A DNA stretch of 64,000 bases. Origin: Chrysomallon squamiferum (lineage: Eukaryota > Mollusca > Gastropoda > Neomphalida > Peltospiridae). Within the stretch, counting starts at the first letter, position 1. Every line of letters starts with the position of its first letter. Positions 24,172-37,241 of the stretch are shown in pieces. The stretch is from positions 25,821,322 through 25,885,321 of the forward strand of contig CM022671.1 in assembly GCA_012295275.1 (NCBI GenBank). Direction: 5' to 3'. The position numbers were made by a program, and so were the translations under genes. The notes beneath the pieces were generated by a model. It was not told the DNA's origin. It saw nothing but the letters and a program-made list of their open reading frames with translations, and did no database searches.

Positions 24172-25156
24172 ATTATTATTGTTATTACTGTTATTATTAT
24201 TATTTCTTTTTAACATGAGTGTTTGAAATAAGTAATTATTACATAACATTGTCATTTTCTTGTAATAAATTATATTTTATTATGTGGTTGTAAGTACATG
24301 AATTTATAAAAATAAAGTCTACTTTCACTGAACAAATTTTTTATGCTTAAATGAATCCAAAACTGGACCTTAAATAGATCCCATTTAAGTAGATCCTGTT
24401 TCAATATTAAAGAGCAAAGAAGAATAACTAATCAAAAGATATAACACTTAACAATAGTCTACAATAATAGAAACAAATGTTACTGTTTTAATTTTTTTAA
24501 CGGCAGATATGTGTTTATTTGCAGCTGGAAGAAGCTAGTGAGAAATTTTACCAGACCAGTCCTGGCATTCTTTCTCCAATCCATCATATAAAGAAGTCTT
24601 CTCAAAAGTCTCAACAAGAGGTACTTAATTATCCTTGTTCACCGTTTTTAAGATGAAAGAAATCCCCATATTAAGTTTCTCTCCTTTGTAGATTATTTCT
24701 TGAATAGTGATCTGTCTTAGCAGGAGGTGAGAAAAGTCATTTGGTGAATGGCAGCTCGTAAACAATTAAGAGATCAGCAGTCTTTAGAAGATTACAATTT
24801 ATATCAGATTTTATGATTTATAAAGTTTACGTGGAAATATATGTTTTAAAAAATTCCTTTACAATTTTGATAAAATTTACGATTTATGATCGATCATTAG
24901 CTGTTTTGTTGTGCGATATTATTTTTGTTATAAATTCTATTAGAATTTTGACAACATTTAGATGTATTGTTTGTTTGTTTATTTTATTTTTTATTTTATT
25001 TTTTAAATTTAGTTTGGAAAAGTATTTGTATTTTAAAACAGATACTTAATGAACATTAATTCTGTATTAAAAAAGTTTTTCTTTTGTTTTTTTCTTTTAT
25101 TACTCAAGTATTTTTTTGGATTATATTTATAAGATAAAATACTTCAAAATCAATGT

Positions 25157-25193
<37 letters not shown>

Positions 25194-28100
25194 ATTTTTA
25201 ATTATTATTTTTGATTATTAATTTGTTTTTTAAAAAGTTATTTATTTATTTATGTATTACTGAATTTTTTAAAAGTTAACTCATGTTTTGTCTAAAAATT
25301 TAAAAATTAAAGATACACCTGTAAGTAGATCCTATTTCTTTCCTCAGGAAACATACACTGAATACTGTACTTAAAATAGACATAAAAATATTTTAAAAAT
25401 TAATTTATTAAACAAGATATATTCTCAAAAAAACAACAACAGGTTTATAAATTAAGACTGTATCACAAAATGAATTAAAACCATGTATCACAAAATGTAA
25501 ATAAAACACAGAGAAATTCAGGGCACAGACATATACATATGTTGTTAAATTTAAACCATTCATTAATATGTTTTCTCACATTCTGATTGCCTCTGTGAAA
25601 AAAAACTACTTATACTGAAACAACACAAAATATTTTAGGTTACCTTAAATCACCACTCTGACTGACACAATCAATTACCTTCTGACAAAAAACTATTAAT
25701 GCATAATTAATGACTCCTAAGACATTGGTTAAATCAATAGTCGATCAGAGACATTCTTTATCGATTGATTGCTCAGCTTCTCGCAGTGCATTGTTATCCT
25801 GACAACTTCTTGTGTGTTTATCGTAGCATTCGGGAGACCAGAGTAACAATTTGAAACAAAAGCAGGCCAGTCAGCCGAACAATGGCAACCAGGATGAGCA
25901 GATGATTGAAGGAAACTCAGAGATGAATAACTCCAGTTCCATATCGCTGAGTCGCACCCGCACTCACATTTCACCGAACCTTCAGAGAGTTCTTGATGGT
26001 CAGTTTGATTAATGGAATAATATTATTTAAGTTTTTGATCTGTGTTTAAATATCATTATTTTAATTTTATATTTGTTATTTATTGATAATAATTCTAAGT
26101 ACATCTAAATGCTGTTTCGACTGTTTAGACATTCTGAATTATTTTTATGGTCTTATTTGAATTATTCTTATGCTTATTGAAAAAAAGAAAAAGAAATATA
26201 AGTATTTTATAAGTTAATGTTGGAAATGAAAAAAACAACTTAAAGATTTTATGAAATCAAAAACTATTTTGGGGTTATATATATATATATATGATTTGGG
26301 TTTGTTTATATACAAATATATAATATATATATATATGTATGTATATATACACACACATTATACATATGAATATGCATATACATATATACATGTAATACAT
26401 ATCCAAATAGATATATACATAATACATAATATCTATACAAATATGTATATATTATTATGTTTATCTTCTTTTAAAAAAAACAGGTCCGTATGGCCAGGCA
26501 AATCATGAGCTGATTATGAAACATAAGCATGGCTTCATGTCACACCCTAACAAAATTCGTGTCAGTCTGGAAAATGACAAAGGTAATTTTTGATTTTTGA
26601 AATATAATATTGTTATATATTGTTTGCGAGATATCAACTTACTTGATTTTGCTCTTATGTGCCTTGTTTGAATATTCTGAAAACTTATAATACCTTATTT
26701 CTCTCTCTGTTTAAAATAAGATAGTTATTACAAAAGTTATGAAATTAATTTTGCTATCGAAAAATAAACCTAAACCACAGGCAGACTTATTAAAAAAAAA
26801 AAGTAAAAAGATTTCAAAATAACTTGCGTCCACAATATATTTTTGTATTTTTCAGAAAATGAATCATTTTCAAAGTTGCAAAGGAGCAAAACAATGCCCA
26901 CTCTGGGACGGGCAAAAGTGAATCGTCGAATAACAGTTCCTGATGGAGAAAGATTACAGAAAGCCAAAGACATGGCAGAAAAAGCAATTAAAGTATTTTC
27001 ATTTGTTACTATTATTATTATTGTTTATTGCAATCAAATTTAAAAATTGATTCAGATATTTTCATTATGTTTTTTTTTTTGTACATTAGGACAAGAGAAG
27101 TTAGAAACATATGTGATACCAAACCATATTTAAGTAGACATAATGAAAAAGTTTTTAAGGAAATTATCAGGAATTTACATCTGTTACTTTTCTAAAATTC
27201 TTTTTATCATTATTATAATTATTATTATTTTTACATTTTTATTTTTTATTTCTTGTTATTTTAAATCTTTTCTGTTTTATTTATTTGTTTATTTTATATA
27301 TTTGTTTTTAATTTCAGTATAAAAAAGTTTTTACAATTCAAGGTGGTTACTCAACCATTCGTCAAAGTCTACGTAGACGAGGTTGGGTAGAAAAATTTTA
27401 CAAAATTACTGCTCCAACGAAAACTGGTCCAAAACAGAAAAAAAGAAAAAGTTCAGATGATAGTGATTTTGATGATAGTGATGATGATGATGATGATGAC
27501 GACGATGATGATGATGATGATACTGATGGTGATGATCGTAAGTTATTACTTATTTTATTTTACTTTATTTTACTTTATTTTTTTTATTCATCATCTTGGA
27601 ATCCCACTGTTTTTATGGTATCAACTGAAACTTACAAAAATCATTACTAACGTTAAATTTTGATGTTTTATTAAATTGTATTTAAAAATATTTTTATAAT
27701 TATGATTAACTGAAAGGGTTTTATTTATTGGACATGACTCATGAGTGATAAATTTGAACATCTCTTCATTCGTAGATGATGAACCTAAAATTCCACCATG
27801 GGAAGAAGAGGATGGTATTTATGGAATAATGGTAATTTTAAAACTGTACTTAACATTCACATGCATAAATTACTTTTATTCTTTTTCAAACATAATGTTG
27901 TTTTTTTTAAAATTAATTTTACTGTTGTTTTCCAAAATAATTTTCAACAATATTATTTTCTATTCTTACAAACAATGAATTTTTAAATTTTAATAAACTC
28001 AGATTCACAAAAATTAGAGTAGGTAAAGCAGTGGTTTTTTTTTTTTTTTGGTCCTGATTGTTTTCTAATCAACTGTTGGATGTTGTATTATAAAAGTATT

Positions 28101-31100
28101 TATTTTTCAGTCTCGAATGGTTAGAAATGTCAACCCCACTTTTATCTGGGTTCTGAAACGAGATGCTGTTGATTATCGCTTTTTAACAAAAGAACAAATA
28201 GTGAACCACTACTGTAAAGCTGGATCATTCACCACAAAGGTAAATACCACAGAGTCAATTTTTCTGTTTATTTTATCAGCATGAATGTTTTCTGTTCCTA
28301 TGTATTTTCCATCAGACAACTAAACAGAGGCATAAAAAAATATCTAGAATGAACCACCGATTTTTGAAACTTAGTTATTTTATTGTCATATTTTATTATT
28401 GCTGTTGTTGTTGTTGCTGTTGTTGCTGTTGTTGTTGTTGCTGTTGTTGTTATTGTTGTTGTTGCTGTTGTTGTTATTATTACAAATGTTTTTCAGGTTG
28501 GTTTGTGTATAAATTTGAAGAATGTACCATGGTTTGAACCAGCTGATCCTGATACATTTTTTCCTCGGTGCTATCGTCTTAGTAGTGAAGATGACAAGAG
28601 TGCTTTCATTGGTCAGTGAAATTTAACAGAACACATATTGTTGCATTTCATTGGATAAAAAATGCGATCCTCTTTAATGGCTACTTTTAAGAAGTAGGAT
28701 TCCATATTATAATTTTTGATATTACAGGATTAATGTTAGAAATGTTTATTATATGTAATTAAAAGAACAGAAGGTTGGTTGTATTTGAAATTGTGACAGT
28801 TATACTTTATTAACAGAAGGTTTTCTAATGTCTGAAATGACAGTAATTATGTTTTCTTAAAAGAAGAGGGGTTCATACTTGAAAATATAGATAATGTATT
28901 TAATTAAAAGAAGTTTTGCTAATATGTGAAACTTAATATCTAAACTCAGTTAAGCTGTGGATAATAATTCTTTAATGGTGGAAAACTGATCACCAACAAA
29001 TAAGAGCCTGTGATACTGTTTATCTCATTCAAAAGTAATATTATCAGAAGATGAAAAATTTGAGAAGGTTTTAAAATCAAACTTAAATTTTCATATTCTG
29101 AATAGTAAATAATAGGTTAAAGATACTTCTAAAACAGTTTTTCTGTTCACAAACCAACTTACCCAAGATATATATAGATATAGATATAGATATTTGAACA
29201 ATAATTTCAACATTTTTGCCTTTCAGATGATTTCCGGTTAAGTGCATGTATAAACATACTTAGCATTGTTACAAGTCAGTATTCTGTTGCAAAGACTTTA
29301 AAAGAGGAATCTGATAGTACTGGTGGAAATGTGGCAGCAACAGATTCATCCAGTGAAGAAAAAGAGTCTGAAACCAAATTAAGTGTAGATGAGACGGGTG
29401 AATCTGAACAGAAAGAAAAAACAGAGACAGAAGACTTAAAGTTGTCACTTGATCAAGAACAAGGTTTATCCTTATTTTGAAAAAATCTTCTTTTTTTCTT
29501 CCTTTTTTGCTTAAATTCTGTTTTAATTTTTAAAAAGTTTTTAATTTTATTATTATTTTTAATTTTTAATTTTTTTTTATTATTTTGTTGTTTTATTTTA
29601 TTTTATTTTATTTTATTTTATTTCGTTTTTATTTTTATTTTTGTTTTGTTTTGTTTTATTCACAATTAACAGATCATTAAAAAAAAAAAAACCCCACTAT
29701 TGTTCTAACATTTCCTAGGTATAAATGCACACATTTTAGAAACTTAAAATTATTTCTTCTTTTTACCACTTGTTATAATATTTCTGTAACAGACACACTT
29801 TAACATCATTAACAACACACTGCATAAAGGCCTATTATTTTACAAAATTATTTTTTATATTTTTTAATTTATTATCATCAAAATTAAATAACAAATATTT
29901 ATCGTTAAGTATAATTATTTTATTGCACAAACCTAATGTCTTTTAATTTAATTTTTTATTTACATTTAATTTTTAAAATATTTTATAATTTAAAAATCAA
30001 ACATTTTTAACAGAAAAAGTGAAGGAATCTCAAGCTAGTGACAGAACACCCAAAAAGGTTAAAAAGAAGGCAGTTGTTCCTTTGCGAGTATTGGAACAAG
30101 CAATGTCACAGTGCAATCGCTTTTTGTCTTCAAGAGAACATGAAGATATTGACCTACCTGAAGATGTAAGTTTTATTTGGTAAAAATAGATTTCATAAAA
30201 GAATATATAATACATACACCACACAAACATGAGTTTTCTTTACGCACGCATACACACTCACATATGTATGTGTGTGTGTGTGTGTATATACCTTTTTTTA
30301 TCTACCTACAAGGTCGAATGTCCAACAAATCACTATGCTGTGATCAATGTAAATTAGTATAAATACATTTTAATGAGATCATTCAGTGATAAACATTTAA
30401 TCTGACATGATAACTGATTTAAGTAGTAGCTAGAGTAGAAAATAGTAAAATTGATTCATAATAAAAACATGACACTATTACTTGTTAAAATGGATATTAA
30501 CATGATATTATTGTTGTTCTTACTGTTGTCATCATCATTATTATTATTATTTTTATTTTATTTGATTTACATGGTAATATTTTAATGTTTTATTTATCAT
30601 TCAGCGTGGTCTTTCTGAGAGCCATTGGGATCAGCTAATACAAAACTATTATCTACTTGCTCAGTAAGTGTATTTGTTTTGCTTAAACCATTTTTTTAAT
30701 ATTTTTTTTTAGATCTTTTAAATTTGTTTATTAGGCTTTTGGAAATAGGTCGTATTTCATTAAATATTTTTTATATCGTTTTGTTTGTTTGTTTGGTATT
30801 TGGAAGTAGGTCGTATTTTATCAGATATTTTTTTTTATATATAATGTTTTGTTGTGTTTTTCAGTGACGGTGCTATAATAACCTCAGTGTCAAAGTCACT
30901 TCTTTCCCAGTGTGAGAGCTTGCTGAACAGAATAAAAGCCAAGTTTCCCCAGTTTGAGATGAACGGAGTGCGCAATGTGTGGATCGTCAAGCCTGGTGCC
31001 AAGTCAAGAGGAAGAGGTGATTTCAGCTTTGTTTCGTTGTATTTTCTCTTTATTTGCACACCTGAACAGCTTTATTTTATTCTCATTCAGAATAGCTGAG

Positions 31101-31227
31101 ACATGTTAGTGACAGAAATATACACACAAATTAACTTGAAGATAACTGAAGACATTGAAGTTTAGTATGAGATGTTGACATTCTCTTTTTTTTTGTGTGT
31201 GTCTGAGTGCAAGTGAGTGTTTGTATG

Positions 31228-31261
<34 letters not shown>

Positions 31262-32152
31262 TACACATATTTGGTGTGTAAAAGTATATATATGTGGGGA
31301 ATTGTGTTTGTTACGTATATTTTTAAAAATTATAAGCTATTTAACTTTCTTTCTGTGAATTATCAGGTATAACTTGTTACAACAAACTAGAAGACATGCT
31401 GAAACTTGTCAGTGCTCAGGTTTGTCAGAAAGATGGAAAATACGTTGTCCAGAAGTATATTGGTAATTTTACTATTCTAAACATTAATCAGCAGGTTTAC
31501 AAAAAACAGCACGATTTACCTTAATGAAATTATAATCACCTTGTGAGAAATTTCTATTTCAATCTTGTAGGTTTGCTAATTCTGTTCTGTTAGTTAAATA
31601 ATAATAATCTGAAATTTAGTTTGGGAATGAATCAGTCTGAAATGGTGAATATTTAAAATGTAAAAATTTGAACATTTATAAGAGATTCACTTTATAACTG
31701 ATTAACTCACAAAGCTACACAAAAGTTTAGCTATAATTAATAACTTTCAGTTTTATATATATATAACCATTTTAAAATATACCTACAACCGTCATTCAGA
31801 ATGACATTAATCGTGATTAATTTACAAATGTTTTGCTGTCACGTTTCAGAAAGACCGCTGCTGGTGTACAACACAAAGTTTGATATTCGCCAGTGGTTTC
31901 TCGTTACTGACTGGAGTCCTCTCACAATGTGGTTTTACACGGACAGCTACCTCCGCTTCTGTTCGCAGCAGTACACGCTGGACAACTTCGACGAAGCGAT
32001 CCACCTCTCCAACAATGCCATTCAGAAAAACAAGAAGAATGGTCCCCGGTCACCTAAACTGCCCAACGACAACATGTGGACACATGAAGATTTCAAGAAA
32101 TACCTTAGGTTTGTTACGTTGTTACTTCCACAGTTTCATTATCAGTATATGT

Positions 32153-32196
<44 letters not shown>

Positions 32197-35100
32197 TTTA
32201 TATTCATGTTGGTAGGCAGTAAAGCAATATTTTGTCATCTATCAGAAGCTGATCCCCATTTGCTAGTAAATATAGTTACTTTTTAAAATGTATGCTTTTG
32301 AGGCTGAAAATAATTTTTAATAAATTCATTTTCTCCTTGAGTCTCTGTTTTATGTATTTTAAGTGCGTTCTTTTCCTCACAATAATTTTATAAAAATAAA
32401 TTAAGCTAATTTGGAAACACTGGCTTAGTTAGTGCTCAGTTTCAAAATATTAATAATTCATCAATAAATGATGGGTGTTTCTAAACTTCTGTTAAGTAGT
32501 TATAATTGGTAAAAGTTTTTGACTGTACTATTTTTTGTTCAGTTGTATTTTTTAAGTTACATAAGTAAATCAATCCCAAATACCTACAGCTTGAAATTTA
32601 AAAATGATTTTTTGTTTTTTTTAAAATTCTTTTTAGAACAAATTGCAATGAGAGGTGAGTGATCACACTCACATTCACCTCACAACTCATTCAAACTTGG
32701 TGAATGATCAGTCACTTGCCTTTAATCATTCAGTTAAATGATAATGAAAACATTCATCATCACTAAAGTGACTAATACAAATCACAGCACAAATAACGAT
32801 AGTGATAATGAGCAATGATATGATAATGACTGAAATGTATTAATAAAGCTAAATATATTTATCTTAGTGATAGTGATAGTGATGAATTTTATTATGATAA
32901 TGACTGAAATATTGTTATTGATTTCATAATTATTTAGTTAAATTATCATAAAAATAATCACTGACACTAATACTCATCACCACGAATGTGTCTTTGATTT
33001 TTTTTCTAATAAAAAATTATGATGATAATGTTGATGACTAAAATGATGTTTAAAGATCATTAACACAATCACTGCCACTAATATTCATCCTCAGGTAAAT
33101 AATACATTTGATTTTCATGAATATGATGATAATTTAATAATGATGATGACAATGATTATGATGCTGATGATAATTGTAACAGTGATGATGATTATAATGA
33201 TAAATGAAATGATATCATTACTGTAGAAATAAATTATTTTATATGATCATAGTGATGATGTTAATAATATTGGTAATGATGATAATGTTGTTGGTGGTGG
33301 TAATGAAAATGATGATGTTGATGATGATGGTGGTGGTGCTGGTGGTAGCAACTTACTGAAGATGATAATGAACTATAATTATGTTTGTTAAATAATAAAT
33401 TTTGTGTTTACAATGTTGTTTTTTGCAGTCGGAGACACCAGGATCGCGTGTGGGATGAGGTTATTTATCCTGGAATGAAGAAAGCTGTTATCTGTTCTTT
33501 GCTTGTCACTCAAGACCTTATTGAGTACAGAAAGGTTAGAAAACAAGAAATCTTCATTAACTGTCATAATATCTTCTGCCTGCTCTTATTTTAGTAATTT
33601 TATAAGAAGCACTGATCTCTTTGCTGATATAAAAAAATGTAATTTTAAATGAAATTAAATGTTCCTGAACATAAATTTTTAAATTATGAGTTAACTGAAA
33701 TTTTGTTTTTTAAATTCTTCTTTAATATTTGATTTGAAAATTATCCAGAGAACAAAGGTATATCCAGTATACAATTTACCTTAAAACTGTAGTTTCCAGT
33801 AAATTTGGATTCATTCATGTAAATTCTTCTGTCGTGGAGAATAAAACAATAATGATACTAGAAAAAAAATAATTGTGTTTTAAATAATACTTTTTAAAGT
33901 GGTGTGTAATGGTGTAATTGCAGTCATCGTTTGAGTTGTATGGTGCTGATTTCATGCTGACTGAAGACTTTCATCCATGGCTCATTGAAATCAACTCCAG
34001 TCCCAGCATGGAGGCAAGTACTGCCATCACTGCACGTCTGTGTGCAAATGTTCTTGAAGACACCATCAAAGGTAAGATTACATTCCAGAAATTATTACCT
34101 CTGCCATCATCATGATCAGTGATTTCTGGGATCTAGGTTAATAATAATTGAAAAACAAATAAAAATAAAAACCTGGCCAAACAAATGTAAGTCATCAGTA
34201 ATTGAAGTATTAGTTAAATTACATTTTTTATTTACAACATATTTAAAATATTTTGAATATATGTGAGCTAAAAGAAAAATAAAATAAATAATAATAATCC
34301 TTTCTATTTGATTTCAACCTTCAGTTTGTAATATAAAATCTTTATTTTTTATTTATTATTTTTTCAGTTGTAATTGATCGCAGGAATGATCGAAACTGTG
34401 ATGTTGGCAAATTTGAACTGGCGTACAAGCAGCCATTTGTGTCTGCCCCACCGTACATAGGAACTAACTTGAGTCTGGACGGACAGACAATTCGTCGTCC
34501 TGGCATGGCCAGACGCCCAGAAGTGAGCAGCAGCCAAACAAGCGATGCCTACTTCACACCGAGAACCAATGTCAGGCAGAGCACCTCACTGGAAAGAATC
34601 CCAGAAACAAAAAGAATTTCAGGAACCACAACAACCTTGACAAACATTAAAAGTTCATTCCATGACAATGGAATAAAACTGATGAAGAAGAGCAGCTCAA
34701 CTTCAAGAGTTGGAGAGTATTCCTCTCTGGCTGAATCACCTTACGAAAAAACACAAACGTTATTGCATTCAGTACACAAGAACTCTCCAGTAGAAATAAA
34801 AAAGCCAGAAAACATTGAGATGGGACATACTGCTGCCATCCCATCAGTGAAGCAAGGACTGCACGTGCAGCCTCCTTTCCAGCCAAAACTGTCGAACTTT
34901 GCACCATGTTTGTCTGTGACTAGTTCCCGCAGAATTGTGTCTCGAACCTCGGTGTCCAGTACATACAAAGTTCCCACTCCGCCATCAGACAAGTCAAAAC
35001 CTGTTGTCTCGGTGAACAACGTGGAATCCACAGACTTGAAAACCATCAAGTCCACAGGAGGAAGCAAAGGTAATGGCGTTGGGGTGTTCCAGCCCACCCA

Positions 35101-35323
35101 TAAGATTAAGCGTAAGAAACTGGCAATGGTAAAGCGGGACAAGAATAGAACGCATGTCACTATTCGCTTTCCGAGAGTGCCGTATGCCAATGTCAATGTG
35201 GCTTTCACACAGCCTGATGACAGGCAACCAGCCACTCCCAAGCTTAAGTATTTCACTCAGCCATGTCCCCATGATGAGTTCTATGGACCAAACCAGCCAC
35301 TGGCTGGTGTTGAAAGTGCTTAG
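22579..35323 (+). CDS. TTLL3: tubulin glycylase, TTLL3/TTLL8 type, long form
   Basis: Eighteen exons join in frame to 1,228 aa: 22579-23076, 24525-24620, 25827-25998, 26484-26582, 26856-26992, 27318-27537, 27776-27831, 28111-28239, 28497-28611, 29227-29463, 30014-30165, 30605-30663, 30865-31016, 31367-31462, 31850-32108, 33429-33534, 33924-34071, 34368-35323. From exon 5 on it follows TTLL3/TTLL8: [15 protein letters not shown] (from about 335), [37 protein letters not shown], then ELYGADF...WLIEINSSP with the E-x-N metal ligands of the ATP-grasp fold. It should add glycine to axonemal tubulin tails; TTLL3 and TTLL8 cannot be told apart here. Exons 1-4 (about 288 aa) extend the usual N-terminus; their joining rests on phase and splice sites only. 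An acidic Asp run sits at about 390-405. Confidence 0.88.
24130..24205. repeat. (ATT)n microsatellite in TTLL intron 1
   Basis: ATT repeat with a few substitutions, within the first long intron of the TTLL gene. The intron also holds a T-run at 25159-25189 (intron 2). Confidence 0.9.
25621..25740. other. intron sequence of TTLL, nothing recognised
   Basis: The interval before the exon at 25827 contains AT-rich DNA and no second exon candidate. Reported to cover the 1.2-kb intron 24621-25826. Confidence 0.4.
27474..27530 (+). repeat. coding (GAT)n tract in TTLL exon 6
   Basis: GAT/GAC triplets encode a run of about 13 Asp residues flanked by SDDSDFDDS and TDGDD. The tract ends seven bases before the exon donor at 27538. 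It lies in the linker between the N-terminal conserved block and [11 protein letters not shown]. Because it is a coding microsatellite, length polymorphism is expected. Confidence 0.9.
28398..28480. repeat. (GTT/GCT)n array abutting an exon acceptor
   Basis: Imperfect GTT and GCT triplets run to within about 15 bases of the AG at 28495-28496, and so contribute to the pyrimidine-rich region of the acceptor of TTLL exon 9. Confidence 0.85.
31231..31259. repeat. (GT)n microsatellite in a TTLL intron
   Basis: Pure GT repeat between exons 31016 and 31367. Confidence 0.93.
32158..32192. repeat. (AT)n microsatellite in a TTLL intron
   Basis: Pure AT repeat 50 bases after the donor at 32109. It produces false Tyr/Ile frames that continue from the real exon. 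Confidence 0.93.
32640..33360. repeat. GATGAT/TGATAA-rich low-complexity region
   Basis: About 700 bases of loosely repeated TGATGATAATGA-type words, becoming GATGATGGTGGTGG near 33290-33345. It fills most of the TTLL intron between exons 32108 and 33429. It is an interrupted, diverged triplet expansion. Confidence 0.8.
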
Positions 35324-35489
35324 CATTGTAAGTTATGGGCCAATCCCATCAGCGACTAGAATCATGTAATGATTTTAATTGTTCTAGCAAACACTAACTA
35401 CCATTAAAAGTGTCTTGTGTGGTACGATCAAATAACTGTAAAAGACATTTTGTATACTTCCAGAGGATTGTTATATTAGTTTATATAAC

Positions 35490-35495
35490 AATAAA
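35490..35495 (+). terminator. poly(A) signal of the TTLL long form
   Basis: AATAAA 167 bases after the stop at 35321-35323. It is followed by a 90-base T-rich run, so the 3' end of this isoform is probably near 35510-35530. Confidence 0.5.
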
Positions 35496-35528
35496 GTAAC
35501 AAGCCCATAATATGCAGAAAGACAAAAA

Positions 35529-35530
<2 letters not shown>

Positions 35531-35603
<73 letters not shown>

Positions 35604-35620
35604 CTTTTTTTTTTTTTTTT
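35531..35620. repeat. poly-T run (~90 bases)
   Basis: T-run interrupted only by one C. It is among the longest homopolymers in the window and lies just after the TTLL long-form poly(A) signal. No retroposon body is visible next to it. Confidence 0.95.
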
Positions 35621-36594
35621 ATGGTATCATTTCACAGAAAGAAAGATTTGAAAAAACAAAACTGTTTTTGTTTGCATTCTTTACATGAAGTCTGTGTGCA
35701 TTTCCTCATGCTTGTTACTTTATTGCTATTCTTTATTAATAGTGAGAGGTCAGTAAAACAACTACATAGAAGTATACAAAATGTCTGGGTATTTGTTCAT
35801 ACCACACCAGTACCCCTTACATTCTAATCCCATAACGCAATAGAAAACTGCTAATCTCAATTTAATAACTAGACCATAGATAAGGATAAAGGTGAATCTG
35901 CTTCCAGAGACCAGTTTTTTTTTATTATCTAGTATTGCTTTAATATTTAGGAAGAATAGGAACTTTTTAAGGCATGTAGTATATAAATGATATTATGTTA
36001 TCTCGGACTATGTAAAGTGAAAGGACATTGTTGATACGTTGAGAAAATATCTATGTCTTGTACAATATGAATGTTATTTATTGCTTTTATTTATTTTGTT
36101 AGATTTTTTTTGTTAGATTTTTTATTGTTGTTTTTGTTTTTGTAGTTTTAATATTTTTAAATAATTAAATCACATACAGGGATAGCCATATATTGTATGC
36201 AAACTAATCAAAAAAAAAAAAAAAAAAAAAGGTTGTAGGTTGTGGTTTCATGATAAAAATTAATAATAGTAACTTAACATTATAATTTATATCATTAACA
36301 GTAGCTAATTCACCTATATTAACAATCTACATTTTTAATAGTTGTATTTATTAGTAGCAATTTTTAAATTTTTGACTGTGTTTTGGTACTTCATATTTTT
36401 TTCTAATTTTTAACATTTTTATCCCATTTTTTTTTTTATAATTGATTTACATAAACATTTTATAAAACATTTTGATTACCTCCATTAAAATTATGTTAAA
36501 AGAGATATCTAATGCAACATTGTGAATTGGCATTTTTCTGTGCCTGTGCATTTCATTATTGGAATGTGTTTTCCATTTTATTCTGGATCAGCAG

Positions 36595-36639
36595 GGCAGT
36601 CGAGTTTAACACCATGGAAATGGAATTCAGGAAACATGG
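36595..36639 (+). CDS. candidate TTLL cassette exon (45 bases)
   Basis: ATCAGCAG acceptor at 36594 and GTAAGG donor at 36640 bound a 45-base frame open in phase 1-1 (G/GG ... ATG G/), encoding GQSSLTPWKWNSGNM. The donor inside the last long TTLL exon, AGCAAAG|GTAATG at 35070, is also phase 1, so 35069 can join 36595 in frame. The exon is symmetrical and can be skipped without a frameshift. Its composition is clearly less AT-rich than its surroundings. Splicing is inferred. Confidence 0.5.
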
Positions 36640-36899
36640 GTAAGGGAAACTGCTCTGGGTTGTACATAATATATATATATATATATATACATATATTAAG
36701 ATTTTGGGTGATTTTCATATTAATCAAACAATGCTTTCTATCAGTCATTTTTAAACTCATTCATTTGGGTTCCTGTGAATGTATGGCCACATTTGTTAAG
36801 TGTCATAAATCAGTGTTAAATTTTTTTTTTATAATGTAGCATGATGACAGTTGTTTAATAATTTAAAATAAAATTGTTTTTTTTTTTTTTTTTTTTTCT

Positions 36900-37210
36900 G
36901 ATTAAAATAACTGTAAACTTTTGATAATAAATTATTATATATATAAATATATATATATATATTAAAAGGTTGTTTATTATTTTTTTAGCAATTCAATAGA
37001 TTTTAAACTAAAAAAATTTAAATGTCTGTGTAATTTTCAGTATAATGTTTTTCTTGGGCATGTCACCATGGAAAGCTATTTCAAAGCTTGTTCAGCTTAG
37101 CTTTATTTCCATTGCGACATATTAGATTCAAAATTTCCATCTACAAGATTATTTGTCTTTTATATTTAATACTTTGCTTTCCTTTTTTCAGCTTTATGTG
37201 TGTATGTCTC

Positions 37211-37241
<31 letters not shown>

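Noticed and set aside
26251-26508. Tyr/Ile-rich 85-codon frame
   Set aside because: AT-dinucleotide intron sequence running into the real TTLL exon at 26484 in another frame.
34647-35326. Minus-strand frames of 86-171 codons
   Set aside because: Shadows opposite the long open last exon of TTLL, which has the coding signature and correct phase.
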